A DNA stretch of 64,000 nucleotides, taken from Rhea pennata. Its lineage: Eukaryota > Chordata > Aves > Rheiformes > Rheidae. Within the stretch, counting starts at the first letter, position 1. Each line of letters opens with the position of its first letter. This document shows positions 27,048 to 38,806 of the stretch, in pieces. Under the pieces are notes generated by a model. It was not told the origin of the DNA, did no database searches, and was given only the letters and a program-made list of their open reading frames with translations. The translations under genes were made by a program, and so were the position numbers. The DNA lies in the NCBI RefSeq assembly GCF_028389875.1, contig NC_084672.1:7304458-7368457 (forward strand), written 5' to 3'.

Positions 27048-27105
27048 ATGGGCTATGAAACCTGTCCTTGCCTTGCAGTGATGGTGCTGTTGCTACTCAG
27101 CTCAG
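27048..27105 (+). other. Candidate orphan first coding exon (signal-peptide-like)
   Basis: An ATG in strong context (CCACGATGG) opens MGYETCPCLAVMVLLLLSS, a typical signal-peptide shape: short N-terminus, hydrophobic core and small residues at the end. It runs into a potential donor G|GTAATG after the first base of a codon (phase 1). The preceding 300 bases are CpG-richer than their surroundings. I do not recognise the gene, and no in-frame downstream exon was established, so this could be chance. It lies about 11 kb beyond the proposed end of SLCO3A1, on the opposite strand. Confidence 0.25.
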
Positions 27106-30100
27106 GTAATGCTAGCTCAGGCACAGGGCTGCAACTGCAACATCACCTTATTGCATCAATTGTACAGTGCCGTCAGTTCAGCATTTCTTTTCAGTTGCAA
27201 AGAGAAAGCTGGAGATATAACAGGTTTAATTCCAGCAACCACTTCTCAGAGTGAAAAGTGGAGCAAGTCTCCACTCCAGCCCAATTATTTTCCTGGACTC
27301 CCTACTGAGCTAGTCAGTGGATCTGCCAAGCTTCTGCTCTGCCGTCACTTGCCTGCTGGAAACAGCCTGAGAATCCCTGCTCATTTTGCACTGGCCATCC
27401 TGCAGATGTCAGGGGCACATTCGCTCCTCACTGCCATCTTGATTCCTTTCCAGAATAAGATAAATGTCATCATCCCCTTTTCTCTCTCACCCCTCAGTAG
27501 AAATTTTCCTAACTTACTGTATAACAAGCCCATTTTTATTCTTGTCATCTCCTAAATGTGAAAATGGAACCTCTGCTGAGCATCGTTGTCCCAGGCTCAG
27601 GGCTTTTAATGAAAGCCTGAAAATCCTTCTATTTAAGGCCAGGAAGGTGACTAATGGACTAAACAGCCTGTGAGGTGGAGGAACGGCTCTGCTGAAAAAC
27701 ACTGCGCAGGCAGCGAGGTCTGTGTGCCTGAGCTAATGTTTATGACGGGCAGCAAGCCCAGTGAACCTGAGACAGGAAACAAAACTCCCCTGATCTGTCT
27801 GGTCCTCCTCAAGCTTTTCCCTACCTGGAAGGCCTGTGTACAAAACAGATTTCCATAGCTGCCCTTTATCTTCATGGATCTTCACCTCTGAAATAGAGAT
27901 TCTCCCATTAAGGCTTCAGTCTTATGCAGAATATAGGCTATACCTATGTAGTCTTTTGCAGGCAGAGCTGCGCTCATCTCAGCTGTGCAGAAGGGCAGTG
28001 AGACATGACCAAGCTCTGCCTTTGCATGCAGAACTCGCAGTCAGAGAGGGAGCCCGGCTCCAGGTCCTGCTGCCAGCGCAGTGCAGGCTGCTCCCTTCAA
28101 CCCTTGCTGGTAGCACTGAGGCTGGGGAGGGAACACAAATTTGCAAAAGAGCAGACACAAAACCAATCTTGAAAAGAATGTTGGCCTCAGACTAACGGGT
28201 AAATGCTCACTTTGCTTTGATTTTTAAATAAAGTAGTTCTTCTCTCAGAGCCTGGATCAATGGAAGCAGGGAATTGAGTGATGACTAACACTTTGCTTGC
28301 TAAGGAATAGGATTTATCCTCATGCTCTCTCACAAGAGCATGTCCTGCTGCTGGGTGACTGTGTGCTCGTGCATTTCCCTCGCAGCAGCAGTATCTGCTC
28401 CCATTTCCCAGGTAACCATCAGGCTCACAATGTACCAAAGAGTTACTGGTGGGGTTTGAAGCTGTGTGAAGCGACCTGCAGAAAATCCCAGGAGGTCTAT
28501 ATGCAGTTCGTTTCAAAATAGAACAAAATATTGAATTAATGTTTCAATTCTGTCAACATTTTGAAAACAGGAAGAAATTGCTTCAAGGCAATCAAAACAT
28601 TTCATTTTGATAAAAAGATCTGAATACTTTATCTTACGCTGATAGAATTCAAGCTGCTGTTTCAGAAATAAAACTCAAAATGATCCAGTTTCAACAGGAC
28701 AGTTTCAGCTCATCAAAAGATTTTGTTTGATAGAAATGCCATTGAAATTAAGATGTTCCCATGAAAAGTCATAATTTTAAGGAAATGACATTTTTTCTCA
28801 TGGAGGAAATTTTGGCCAGCTGTATTTAGCAGGTTGCATTTGCACTTTGCCTGCACATTTCAAAGATACGGAGAAGGACAGGTGCCTCATCATGAAAAAG
28901 AGTAAGCGTAGCATGTTACAGAAAAGATACCTGCTAGAGATTAAGATTCCTCCTTCTGCTGCTATTCTTGATGAAAATTGATTTGTGAAACCTGGGCAGG
29001 TCTTGGTGTGCAATATCCCTGCCAAGCAGCCTGAAAAGATTGCTCATTTTTTGCCTGTTTCCCTCATTTATCAGCATCCGTCTGGTTATCTTTTGTGTAG
29101 GTCTCAGGCACTTCTGTTGTCAAAGTTTGCAGTGCGCTCGTCTCAGTTACACCTCATTCTGTGTCAGGGCCGTTAAGTATTGCTGCAACACAGCGCTCAG
29201 AAAACAGCATCACTCGGCAATGCGCTGAATGCTTTCCTTCTACCCTGTGTAAAAGCAGCCTTACAACAAGTCTGTTCGCTTCTCTCTTTTTCTGCTGTCC
29301 TTCTGATTTACAGGAGCAATAAGGCCTGTAATGCAGTGATAACATAATGCTAATGCGGTAACTTTTCAAAGGTCACTAGGTGTTTGCAAAATGAATGCAC
29401 GTCCAAGTCTTCTGCCTCAACATCCAATGCACAGGAACATGAGTTGTCATGTGGCTACCAGGAATACTCCTGCTATTTAAGAATAAGATTTGAAAGAGAA
29501 ATCTTTATGTTCCTGTCCTGCTGAAAATACCTGTCTGATCTCATTACTCATACTAGGCATCTGAGCCAGGATCTGGCCCCAGAGGGCTGGAAGATAGATA
29601 GTAGTAGGTATGGATGGAAAAAGCTGTGAGTTGTCAGACAGCTGCCTCTAACATAGCAACCACTTCTTCCTGGCAAGATGACCAGCAAGGAGGCAGCATG
29701 GACCCAGTGGTGCCCAGAAACCCTGCTGCAGCGAAGCCAATGAGGACATGAGTGGCTGCTACAAGCAGTTCTTTGATGATGGGCGGTGATGATGAGCATC
29801 CAGTCTTGCAAGGCACAAATGTATGCTCCTTGTTGGCCCATAGTAGTCACAGAAGGGAAGGGAAAACAGAAAAAGGTAAATAGTTAGCTTTACCTTGTTA
29901 ACCATGAAGAACATGGGATTTTTTTTTTCTTCGCTGACTGGCTGAATGGGACTCTTCAGACTAGGTTTCCTGTACAAAAGCTCATAATTCCAGCTCGTGA
30001 TGTATTTTTTTCTTCCAGTATTCCCTACTCCTGACCTCCAGGTTGCTCTTTGCATGATTCCTACTCCAATAAGCATATATCCTAGGGCATGCTTAGGTAG

Positions 30101-30963
30101 CATCAGAATACATGACCAAAACAAATCCTTTTAAACCCTAGAGTGATTATTTCTAGCAACTACTTCACGGTATTCATCCGGTTCAGCTGCACCATAAAGA
30201 TCACCTAAAATTGAGAGAGCCTAGCAAATTCAGTGCAGACTTAAGGACTTCTGCTAAGCATATTGCCGGATATGCAACCACTTTCTCAGTGTGGAGATCC
30301 TCAGAATTCATTGCCAGTCACTGCCTTTGGCTATGCCCAGATTTAGAGGGCCACAGGCAAGCTGCCCCTGGAAAGACAGCAGAAGCGAGTCTCAGCTGGG
30401 GCTAGCACCATATCAGCAACTTACCCAAGTCTATGAAGAGCAAGGAGGAGATGCATCAGAGAGGGCTGAGGAGGCAGACAAACTTTCTTATACTGTTAAT
30501 GTGACCCATCTGTGAAAGGGTCTCCAGATGAGCCCTTTCTAATTAAAGTGAAACTCACGGCACGACCACACACATAGCACTGCAGCTAATTAAGGAGAGC
30601 TGAGCACTAACACATTAACCTTCCAGTCTCAAACCATTAACTTTACCAGGTGTAATATCTTCTGGGTGACATAAAGGTTAATAATCTGCATCCAAACCAC
30701 AATATACCTCAGTAAATACCCAATTAACTGGGTTCTGTCAGAGGTGGCAGCAACTTGCAAAGTCTAGGATGGCTGAAGTGGGGCTCCACAGGGATGGGTG
30801 CATGAGAGGACCTGTAAGGAACAGCCAGTGGAGCACAGAGAGATGACACTGCCAGAGGGAGTCTGTGCAGGTCCCAACACCAGCAGTGGCTAGGCTGAGG
30901 AGAAGCAATACAATCTAAAAAAATGCACAAACCCCATGATTTCTTCCTGTGGACATTTAACAA

Positions 30964-30974
30964 CCCCCCCCCCC
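30964..30974. repeat. C11 homopolymer
   Basis: A run of 11 C followed by a pyrimidine-rich stretch (AACCTTCCTCGCTCCCTCCC and on). Confidence 0.93.
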
Positions 30975-31107
30975 AACCTTCCTCGCTCCCTCCCTCCTCC
31001 TGCAATGGCCTCCAAAGCTTCTGTTGTATGAAACTTAGTTCAAAGCAACAACGACTGGATTCAAGCTGTATGCAGTAAAATACAAGGTTTTCCTTGCAGA
31101 AAACAGG

Positions 31108-31134
31108 AAAAAAAAAAAAAAAAAAAAAAAAAAA
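31108..31134. repeat. A27 homopolymer
   Basis: A run of 27 A about 130 bases after the C11 tract. No retroelement body was recognised on either side. Confidence 0.95.
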
Positions 31135-34100
31135 GGAGAGGATAGAAAAAATAGAACAAACAAGGAATAACTGAATATTCAACTTTACTTGATGTGAATG
31201 TAAAGGCCTCATTTACTTCCATTTTGTAGAAGCTCAGGAAGAAAAGGATTTTCTTTTCCGAAGTCACAGGCTTGAAACATGCAAAAATAATGAGTCAAAG
31301 AAACATCTACTCTGACCACTACAGCAGGCAAAATAAATAGAAATGGATACCATCACATTCTTATGAATGTGCCACTATGCTGGCCTGCACCCAAGGCATT
31401 GGGCACTAACTCACCCTCTGCCTTTGATGGAGATGGAGAGAGAAGCCTTCTCCAGCAGCTAGGAAAAACAGCTGCAGGAGCTCAGGGTGCTTTGCAGGCT
31501 TCAACCACTTCACTGAGCTGTTGTTTCAGCTAAAAGCATTTTTTTTCTCCGCAGCTGAACTGACATAAAGAGCATCACACAAATTAGTCAGCAGTAAGAC
31601 ATCCTGCCTTTTTCATAACCGCTCAACTCACCTGGTCTTTGAGCTTCTCCTGTTCTCACTGTCTTCTAGGTGTTCAAGTTCCTGCATCCTGCAATCATGT
31701 AGGATGCCCTAGTTTTCTCTTTCCTTTTCTATAACCGTTCATTAAACTTCAGCTGCGTCTTTTCTTTCCCAAACCACTGTCTTGCCCTCTGTGTCACACC
31801 GTTCTCTTCACCAGGGTCTTCCCCCTAAAGATACTTCATACGCATGAGAAAATGTTAAACCCCACTGCCTTTCCTAGCAAACTTTCCACTTTGACACCAA
31901 ATCTTTAACCCAAGCTTTCAACTCTGATTTACTGAAATCTTTTGGGAGAGACAACTATGTCCCAGCTAGCCAAGAAGGGAAGAAAGATAAAACCAAAGAG
32001 ATCATCCAATGAGACAGGAAAGAATGAAAATAGTGGTTTTAATATCATTTACAGGAAACTTACAGTATGTATTTCACATCACATATTTCTAAACTGCTCA
32101 TCTGGAAAATATAAGCTGCAAAAATACAGAATGCAGTACTCAAAATATATCGACCATGTGGTTTCTCTTCTTTCTTTTTTTTTCTTTTAAAATCAAATAT
32201 ACAGAGAAATATTTCCTTTTCCCAACCAGGTTTTGGTTTATTTTGGAAGTGCTGCTAAAATTCTGCAAAATCACCACCAGTCAAACCAGTACACTTCAAA
32301 GACCTTTTTGAGGAACACGTTTTCTTGGGCACTGTGGGAAAGGATTAACATACATCCTGAGGCAGGGGCAGAAGCACCTGGGTTCACCCAGGTCCCACAT
32401 ATGCTGCTGTGGGCCATTTGTGGAGATGTCCTATGCGGGAAGAACCTTCTGAACATACAAACACCCACAGACGTTCTGCCCTGATGATTATGAAGAACAA
32501 CATATCTGATACTCAGGGCAGACATCTCTGGTCTGCTATGTTGGCAGGTAGATACTCCTCCAAGTTTGCGGACCCTCTGAAGAACTCTGTGGATGAGTTT
32601 TGAGCCACAGTTGTGACAAACTGAGTGGGATGGTCTTGTTTTTCCAAAAAGGTGGTCAATGTGGAAGTACCCTTCATATACAGATGGGAGATTATATCTG
32701 CACAGCAGTCTCAAACACCTCCCAGAGAAGCACTGAGCATCTGAAAACTGGAGAAAACCCCCATCATCAAGCCAGAAGCCCAGTTATGAGATGCATCAGG
32801 ATTTGGAAAGCATGTTGCAGATGTGTCTCGTTGCTATGTGCTCGTATGTTGTTCTCTCTTATGGACAAAGAAGGGAGTGAGTTAAGGAACAAAGTAAGTT
32901 CTTAATATTTCTATTAGCTGAAAAAAGCCCCTCAGTGATTATCAGAGCCACAGGGGTTTGAGCTGGTTGAGCTGGGCTCATCCAGATCCCACCTGGATGA
33001 GCCTTCTTTCCAAATCCGCTGTGATTTTTAAGCTCTCAGTTTGCTCAGCTGTAGCTGCTACTGAGGCATCTCAAGGGTGGAGAATAACATGGTTACATGG
33101 GCTAAGCATATGCTCCTGAACAACATCTGCATCAGAAAAATGATCAAAGAGAAATCAGCCAAACTAAAATGCTGCTTTCCTTTCACTGTGAATGAAGCAT
33201 GGCCAAGGACAGTTTGGGCAGTGCTGTCTCTTCTGCTCACAAACCACTTCAAATAAAGAGCTGCGCTCCTCCTGTGTATGCAGGCACCCCCACTCCCTGT
33301 AGGCTGGCTGATGGTGCTTGTGTCTCATTTATAAAGGGTAAACGGAGTTTTAAAATAACCTTATTGCATTTTTTTCTCATCTAATGCTACTTATGCAGTT
33401 CTAGCTCACATAAACCCAAATGTCCCCATGACTGGAATGTAATTTAAGTACATACAGGAGGAAAAAAAAAATTTCTGCAGACTGCATTCAACTTGTATCA
33501 AAAACCTAATGAACACCACATTTATTGTACTTTATTTACATGGTAGTCACGTATAATATAATACAATACAGCGATCCATTTTCAGTGGTAGGCACTATGG
33601 GTTTTAATAGGTCACAGCTTTTCCCCTGCTCCCCATCCCCACCCCTCCTCCCTAGGGACTTTGCACCAAAGAGAAGCAAGAGGTTACTTTTGCTTGAAAC
33701 GCTACTCGGTCCCAGTGCTGTCATACTTTTTTTGTGAACCTCGCTCTGAGATAGCTCCTTCCCAGAAGTGGATGATGGGAATTGCTTTCATGTGCCAACA
33801 TGGAGACTCCCAAACTTTGGTGGTCACAGACCACTGGCAACCCTTACCACTTCTCATTTACTGCTATGCATGTTCTCATCACCACACTTTCATCTGAAAA
33901 CAGTACGAAGGCAATATGGGTCTGTAAACAAGCCGTAGACCTGCTAGCACAGCTTACAGGCTACCTGGGATCAACAGAGCCGTTTTAGACCCACTGCACC
34001 AAAGACTTTAGGAAGATGTCTGTGATTCTTCAACAGGGATCATAATCATCCAAACTTGCAGAAAGCATCATGGGCAAAGAACAGGAGTCACTTTTTCCTT

Positions 34101-34726
34101 CAGGTCGTTGTGAGGCACCGCACATGTAAGACTGAGATGCAGTTTATGTTGAAAGGTAAATGCACTGGCCATACTGCAGGGGGAAAGGGCTAAGACATAT
34201 GTAGCAGGGAAAGATGCCTTCTGCTCTCCTAAAAGCTAGTTGGAAAGAAATAAGTATGTTAGGTCATATACAACCCTTTGATTCCAGAGAGATTTTGCAT
34301 CAGATCTGAGCTGTGCAAACATTGCAAATAAAATATCCACCACCTGCTTCACCTTCATACCAATTTGTTTTTGTCTGAGTTCATACTCTTCTTGTGTTTG
34401 CTCTCAGTAATTACTAAAATGAATGTATTAACTAGTGGGAAAACTGGAAGAAGCAGAGAATTTCAAGCATCTATCAGAGAATATTCCTGGAAAGTGAACT
34501 GAAAGCCAGCACTTTGGCTGTCCTAAAGCAGTGTATGTCCAGAGGCACGCTGCCCATTGGCACTGAGCAAGATCCCTCTTATTCAATTTTGAATCACATA
34601 CATTTGCACTAAATATTTGTACTGATGAGAAAATCCAGCCTTTGACTAGGGAGCAGAAATTTCCCGATGATTTCTATGTCCAGTCAGAACAAACTAACTT
34701 GTCTGAATTATAACAAAGCCATTCCA

Positions 34727-34737
34727 CCCCCCCCCCC
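34727..34737. repeat. C11 homopolymer
   Basis: A run of 11 C in intergenic sequence, preceded by CCATTCCA. Confidence 0.93.
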
Positions 34738-37277
34738 AAGACCGACTGATTATATGCAGAAATAACCTTACAAATACTTTGGAGGCATTTTCTAGTTTTC
34801 CTCAGCAATTCATGAGGAAGTAAAAGGGAAAATTCATTTATGAAGTTGCTATAAATTATTTGCTGAGTAGGACTTGACAAGTTTCTTATTGCTTTTTATT
34901 TTTTTCACTTGCAGACACCAACCTCACGTAGAACAAGCCCAACATCAGAAATTGTCAGGGTATTGCTAATTTTTTCCTTTATACTTTCGTTACTTACCAG
35001 GCTGTGAATCTCTGCTCTGTCACACTTAACCTAAAGGAAATGGGGATACACTTCCAAACAGTCAATACAGTATCCCAAAGACCACATCCCTAGAATCACT
35101 CCATTCATCAGAGCCTAAAGCAAGATTTTGACAAGCAAAACAGTACAAACACTGTATACATCCAAAAGTCCTTTTCTTGCAACCATCCAAATGGAAATCA
35201 TGGTGCCCTCATGGGAGTAAACGATGCTCATAACTGAGGCTGAGGCAAAACTGAACCCCAAAGGAAAGCAGTCTATGTTCTTACTCTGTCAAAAGAAAAC
35301 ACCAGTATTGCTTCTGACTACACAGAGCTTCCTCCTGCTCCACTGAATTCAAGGAACAGATCATGGCCAAAGATTATTAACTAGTGTTGCCAACTACAAA
35401 GAACTACCTAATGTCTAAGAACTGCTGAAAGACCATTTTTCAGCAAGGCAATTGTATTAACAGATTGGCTAGAAATATCAATGAAATGATAGAAAATGTC
35501 ATTTACAGCGTAGAAGTAACAGATTTAGTCTATAAAAGCAGAAAAAATGTATGATATTTTGAATGTATCTGATACTGAGACCTGCTGATATCTCAAGCAA
35601 ATTTAAAGCGCAGTCAATAACTCTGAACACCTTACATTACCTTGGTAGACCTGAACTGTGCTTTACCACAGAGAAGAAGGAAGACCTGTGGCTGGAGAAA
35701 GCAAGCTCGTGGTCGTTTTAGAAGCAAAGCCTATGAACTGTGGGTCTCAGAAAGAGGCAAAGCAGATAGGTCTGTACAGCTGAGCACTGAATTGCTCCAA
35801 GGATGCTGGAAAGCTCAGCCACAGAGCCCTTCCAATTTCTTTCTTTCTTGGATCACTCCAAAACATGAGATAACTGAAGACAGGCCTGGCTCATGCCAAC
35901 GGCTCCCATCATTTGATCGCCCATCTTAAAAAACTGCTGCCCACATTCTCACCAATTGGGTCTTGGTCTTCCTGTGGGGTGGGAGGAGGTGGTGGTGGTG
36001 GGGGGAGGAACATCATGTTGCAAGGAAAGCAGAATATTCAGAGTCTCCTGGAACTGCCACCAACAGAATGGAAAGTCACAGCAACAGCATAGGGTGTTGG
36101 AAGAAGTGAACTCAGATTAAGGTGAAAAAAACAAAAACTACTGACGCAAGTAAAACAGTTCAGCATTATTGCTTATATTGGGGGTGCTCTACCCCACACA
36201 CAGAAACCCTGTGAACTTTACAAGAGTTAATCAGCTCTAGAGGGAGACAGCAAGAACATGCCTGTTTCTGCCTGCAAAGATAGCACATGAGAAATTAGGG
36301 GAGTATAGATGAGGATGCCTGTGTCTAAAGGTAGAGTGGAAGCGTGTCTGGAAACCTCTGTGAATAAAAGAGCAAAGCTGTTATCACATCAGTCCAGTAA
36401 AATGTTTGCATATGTCTTTAATAGCAACAATTCCTCATATCACCTGACAAGAATAAAACAAACACACCAAGACTGTCATGATCACAAGAAAATACTGAGT
36501 CCAGCATACCCAGCTGTGAGAAACTCCCTCACACAGCAGGAAAAGCCACAGCTGACTCTGGGGCTAAAGCTTCACAGTGCTGGTAACTTTGGAGTTGACT
36601 CTGGGTTTGCTGTGGAGTGAAACTGCTGGTTACTAGACAGCATCACCTTTCGGGACCTCATTCCTTGGGAAAAACATGCAGCAACTGACGGACAAAGTTG
36701 AAACCGAAAGGCATTGCTTCCAGCATCACTTTTAGGAACAGAAACCAGCTGAGGATGCTACATTGAACTCTGACGGGAGATTGGAGGTACTAAAAATCTC
36801 TCTTTCCCCTTCACCCTCCCCCCCCTCTTTTTTTAAGAAAAAAGAAGTCAATGCATCTCAGCCATTTGGAAACATTTCAAACACTTTTCGAATGTCTACA
36901 GCTCATCAGTTCAATTTTGAAGTGTTCTGAAGCATTGCTAACTCAGCTAATTGAAGCTAATTTCTTTCTGCATCTTTCTCTTTTCACCTTCCCAGCAAGG
37001 TGAGACCCAACTCAGATTAGTAATGGCAGCACTGAGTAGCTCAGCGTCTTTTCCAGGCATCTGGCAATGTGAAGCCCTTCTAATTGAATTCCTAAGGAAT
37101 AAAGAGTTTGTCTAGATAATTCAAGTGATGGACTTTTCAGTCCTAGTATACATCCAAGATGCTTTGGGCAAAGACAGAAGGATGTATGATTTCAACACAT
37201 AGAAAAAATAGCTTCTAGAAATGCATTTTCTTGTTTAATGAGTATGTAAAACAACACCAAACCACAAAACAATGGGA

Positions 37278-37372
37278 CTGATTCTAGTGTCATTTGCACC
37301 AATTTTACGTTGGGGTTCCCTTCTGATTCCATTGGGGCCACCCCTAGGTTATATCTGTGCAAGGGAAAGGAA
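37278..37372. repeat. Possible ancient amniote interspersed repeat
   Basis: ACTGATTCTAGTGTCATTTG, CACCAATTTTACGTTGG, then CTGATTCCATTGGGGCC resemble a widespread old amniote repeat with the theme 'GATTCTGATCTCA..TTACACCAG..TTTACAC' followed by a section around 'CCATTG'. I recall the theme but not a confident family name. Confidence 0.28.
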
Positions 37373-37949
37373 AACTCAATCTGAAGTCATGCAAGGCAAC
37401 TGGACTATCCCTTAGAGTCTGCTAAAGCTCAAGCAGTTTTAATCCCAACATCTCATTCCTTAGCAGACAGCCATGCAGGGAACACAGTGCTTGGAGACAT
37501 CAAAATAACATTTCTGACAAGACCTCAACAAAACCCTGAATCTCAGCGTCCCTGAACATGGAGGAAAATTTCCAGTGTTGCATCTCAACTACATGGACAA
37601 TGTCACTACTTCTCTTTACAGGAATGGGCATTTTTCTAACTCCATTCTTACTATTAAGTCTCCTGCATGGTTAAGGCAGTTGCGGGATGGAAGTGAAGTG
37701 CTTACAGGCTAAGGCCCATTGCATTTTGGGAAGCAGCAGGATGTCCAAGATGCTTCACTCATTCTGTAACAAAATTTGGGTTGCAGGCAAAACTGGCTTG
37801 TGGTTTTGAACTGAGGAAAACAAAGAGCCTGCTGGGATGGACAAAGGTTTTTGTCTGCATGTTTTGTTTGAAATAAAATTTTGCTCAGATGTGTACCAAA
37901 GCACTGACAGTAAAGCTCTACACCTGAGGCAGGTTTCTGATACATCCTT

Positions 37950-37962
37950 AAAAAAAAAAAAA

Positions 37963-38016
<54 letters not shown>

Positions 38017-38017
38017 G
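37950..38017. repeat. A22-(AG)n homopurine microsatellite
   Basis: A run of 22 A passes directly into about 22 AG units with one AAAG interruption, giving about 68 bases of uninterrupted purine on the plus strand. It lies about 0.8 kb downstream of the proposed SLCO3A1 polyadenylation site. Confidence 0.97.
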
Positions 38018-38800
38018 AGTAAGAAAAGGGCAGAGCTTTTCAAAGGTCACGTTACTGGAAGAAATAAAAAAGCAATCATGCAAATACTTTAAGAAACAGC
38101 ATAAAAACAACAAAAGTAACTCTATGCAACTGAATCTTCCATACATACCAATAGAAAAGATTAAATAAAAAAAGGAAAAAATAAAAATGAAAGCATGAAG
38201 TGCTTTGGAATCTGGTTTCTATGACTCCGGTTGAAGGGATCTGACTGTGCTGACAAACCACAGTTCTTGAACACCTGGAGTTTTCATGGCATCAAGTCAG
38301 CATGTTACTCTCATTCGCCTTGGACATTCAGAGGTGAAAAAATGAAATTGTGAAAGGGGTTATAGAAATTCAAGCAATCAGGCTTTGAGAGGGTTCTGTT
38401 CTGTGACATTTGTGTTCTGTCTGAATGTGTGTGTGTGTATAGTATAAAATTATGAACTAACATTGAAAAGACAGTAGCCTAAGTAATAAATTTTCAAAAT
38501 GAAGAAAACTGTACAGAATGATTTCCAATGCTTATACTTGACAGTTACACATATTTTATGAGACAGTTATGCACCCTGTGCCTTTCTAAATTCATTATTT
38601 TATGGATGTAGTATCCCTACATACTAAACCATTCTAATAGCCTAAGAAGAATCATTTACCATCCAGCATAACAATGGCACTGCATAGCTTTACAATTTTT
38701 TTTAAACGCCTTCATTAATCAAATGATTCTTAACGTGGCTCCAAACCAAGACTCAAATATCTACATTTACAATATTTGTCGAATATTTGGCACAGCGGAG

Positions 38801-38806
38801 TTTATT
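38801..38806 (-). terminator. Candidate polyadenylation signal AATAAA
   Basis: The plus strand reads TTTATT, which is AATAAA on the SLCO3A1 sense strand (context TATCAAATAAACTCC). A weaker ATTAAA lies about 39 bases upstream, at 38845-38840. A T/G-rich stretch follows at about 38745-38765 in the sense direction, as expected downstream of a cleavage site. No other AATAAA was found between here and the stop codon. Confidence 0.45.

Larger units (their letters stand above)
28800..37277. other. Intergenic sequence, no gene seen
   Basis: Contains the C11 and A27 tracts at 31 kb, an 11 bp perfect hairpin at 32975-33003, a C11 run at 34.7 kb and a G-rich stretch at 35976-36008. No coding exon is recognised. 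The segment at 30.54-30.72 kb is rich in TAATTA-type motifs. Confidence 0.5.

Noticed and set aside
27109..27555. A 148-codon plus-strand open frame directly after the candidate first exon.
   Set aside because: It starts with a non-ATG codon, reads through the candidate donor and has no recognisable domain.
30724..31212. A 162-codon minus-strand open frame.
   Set aside because: Much of it is the translation of the A27 and C11 tracts and their low-complexity flanks (poly-Phe and Gly runs).
33781..33850. CTCCCAAACTTTGGTGGTCA, resembling the start of some hAT-type DNA transposons.
   Set aside because: Only about 40 bases look similar and there is no terminal inverted repeat partner; too weak to annotate.
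1..38784. Search for the first exon of ST8SIA2, the expected next gene downstream of SLCO3A1 in amniotes.
   Set aside because: No minus-strand frame resembles its membrane-anchor exon, so it probably lies beyond the start of the window.
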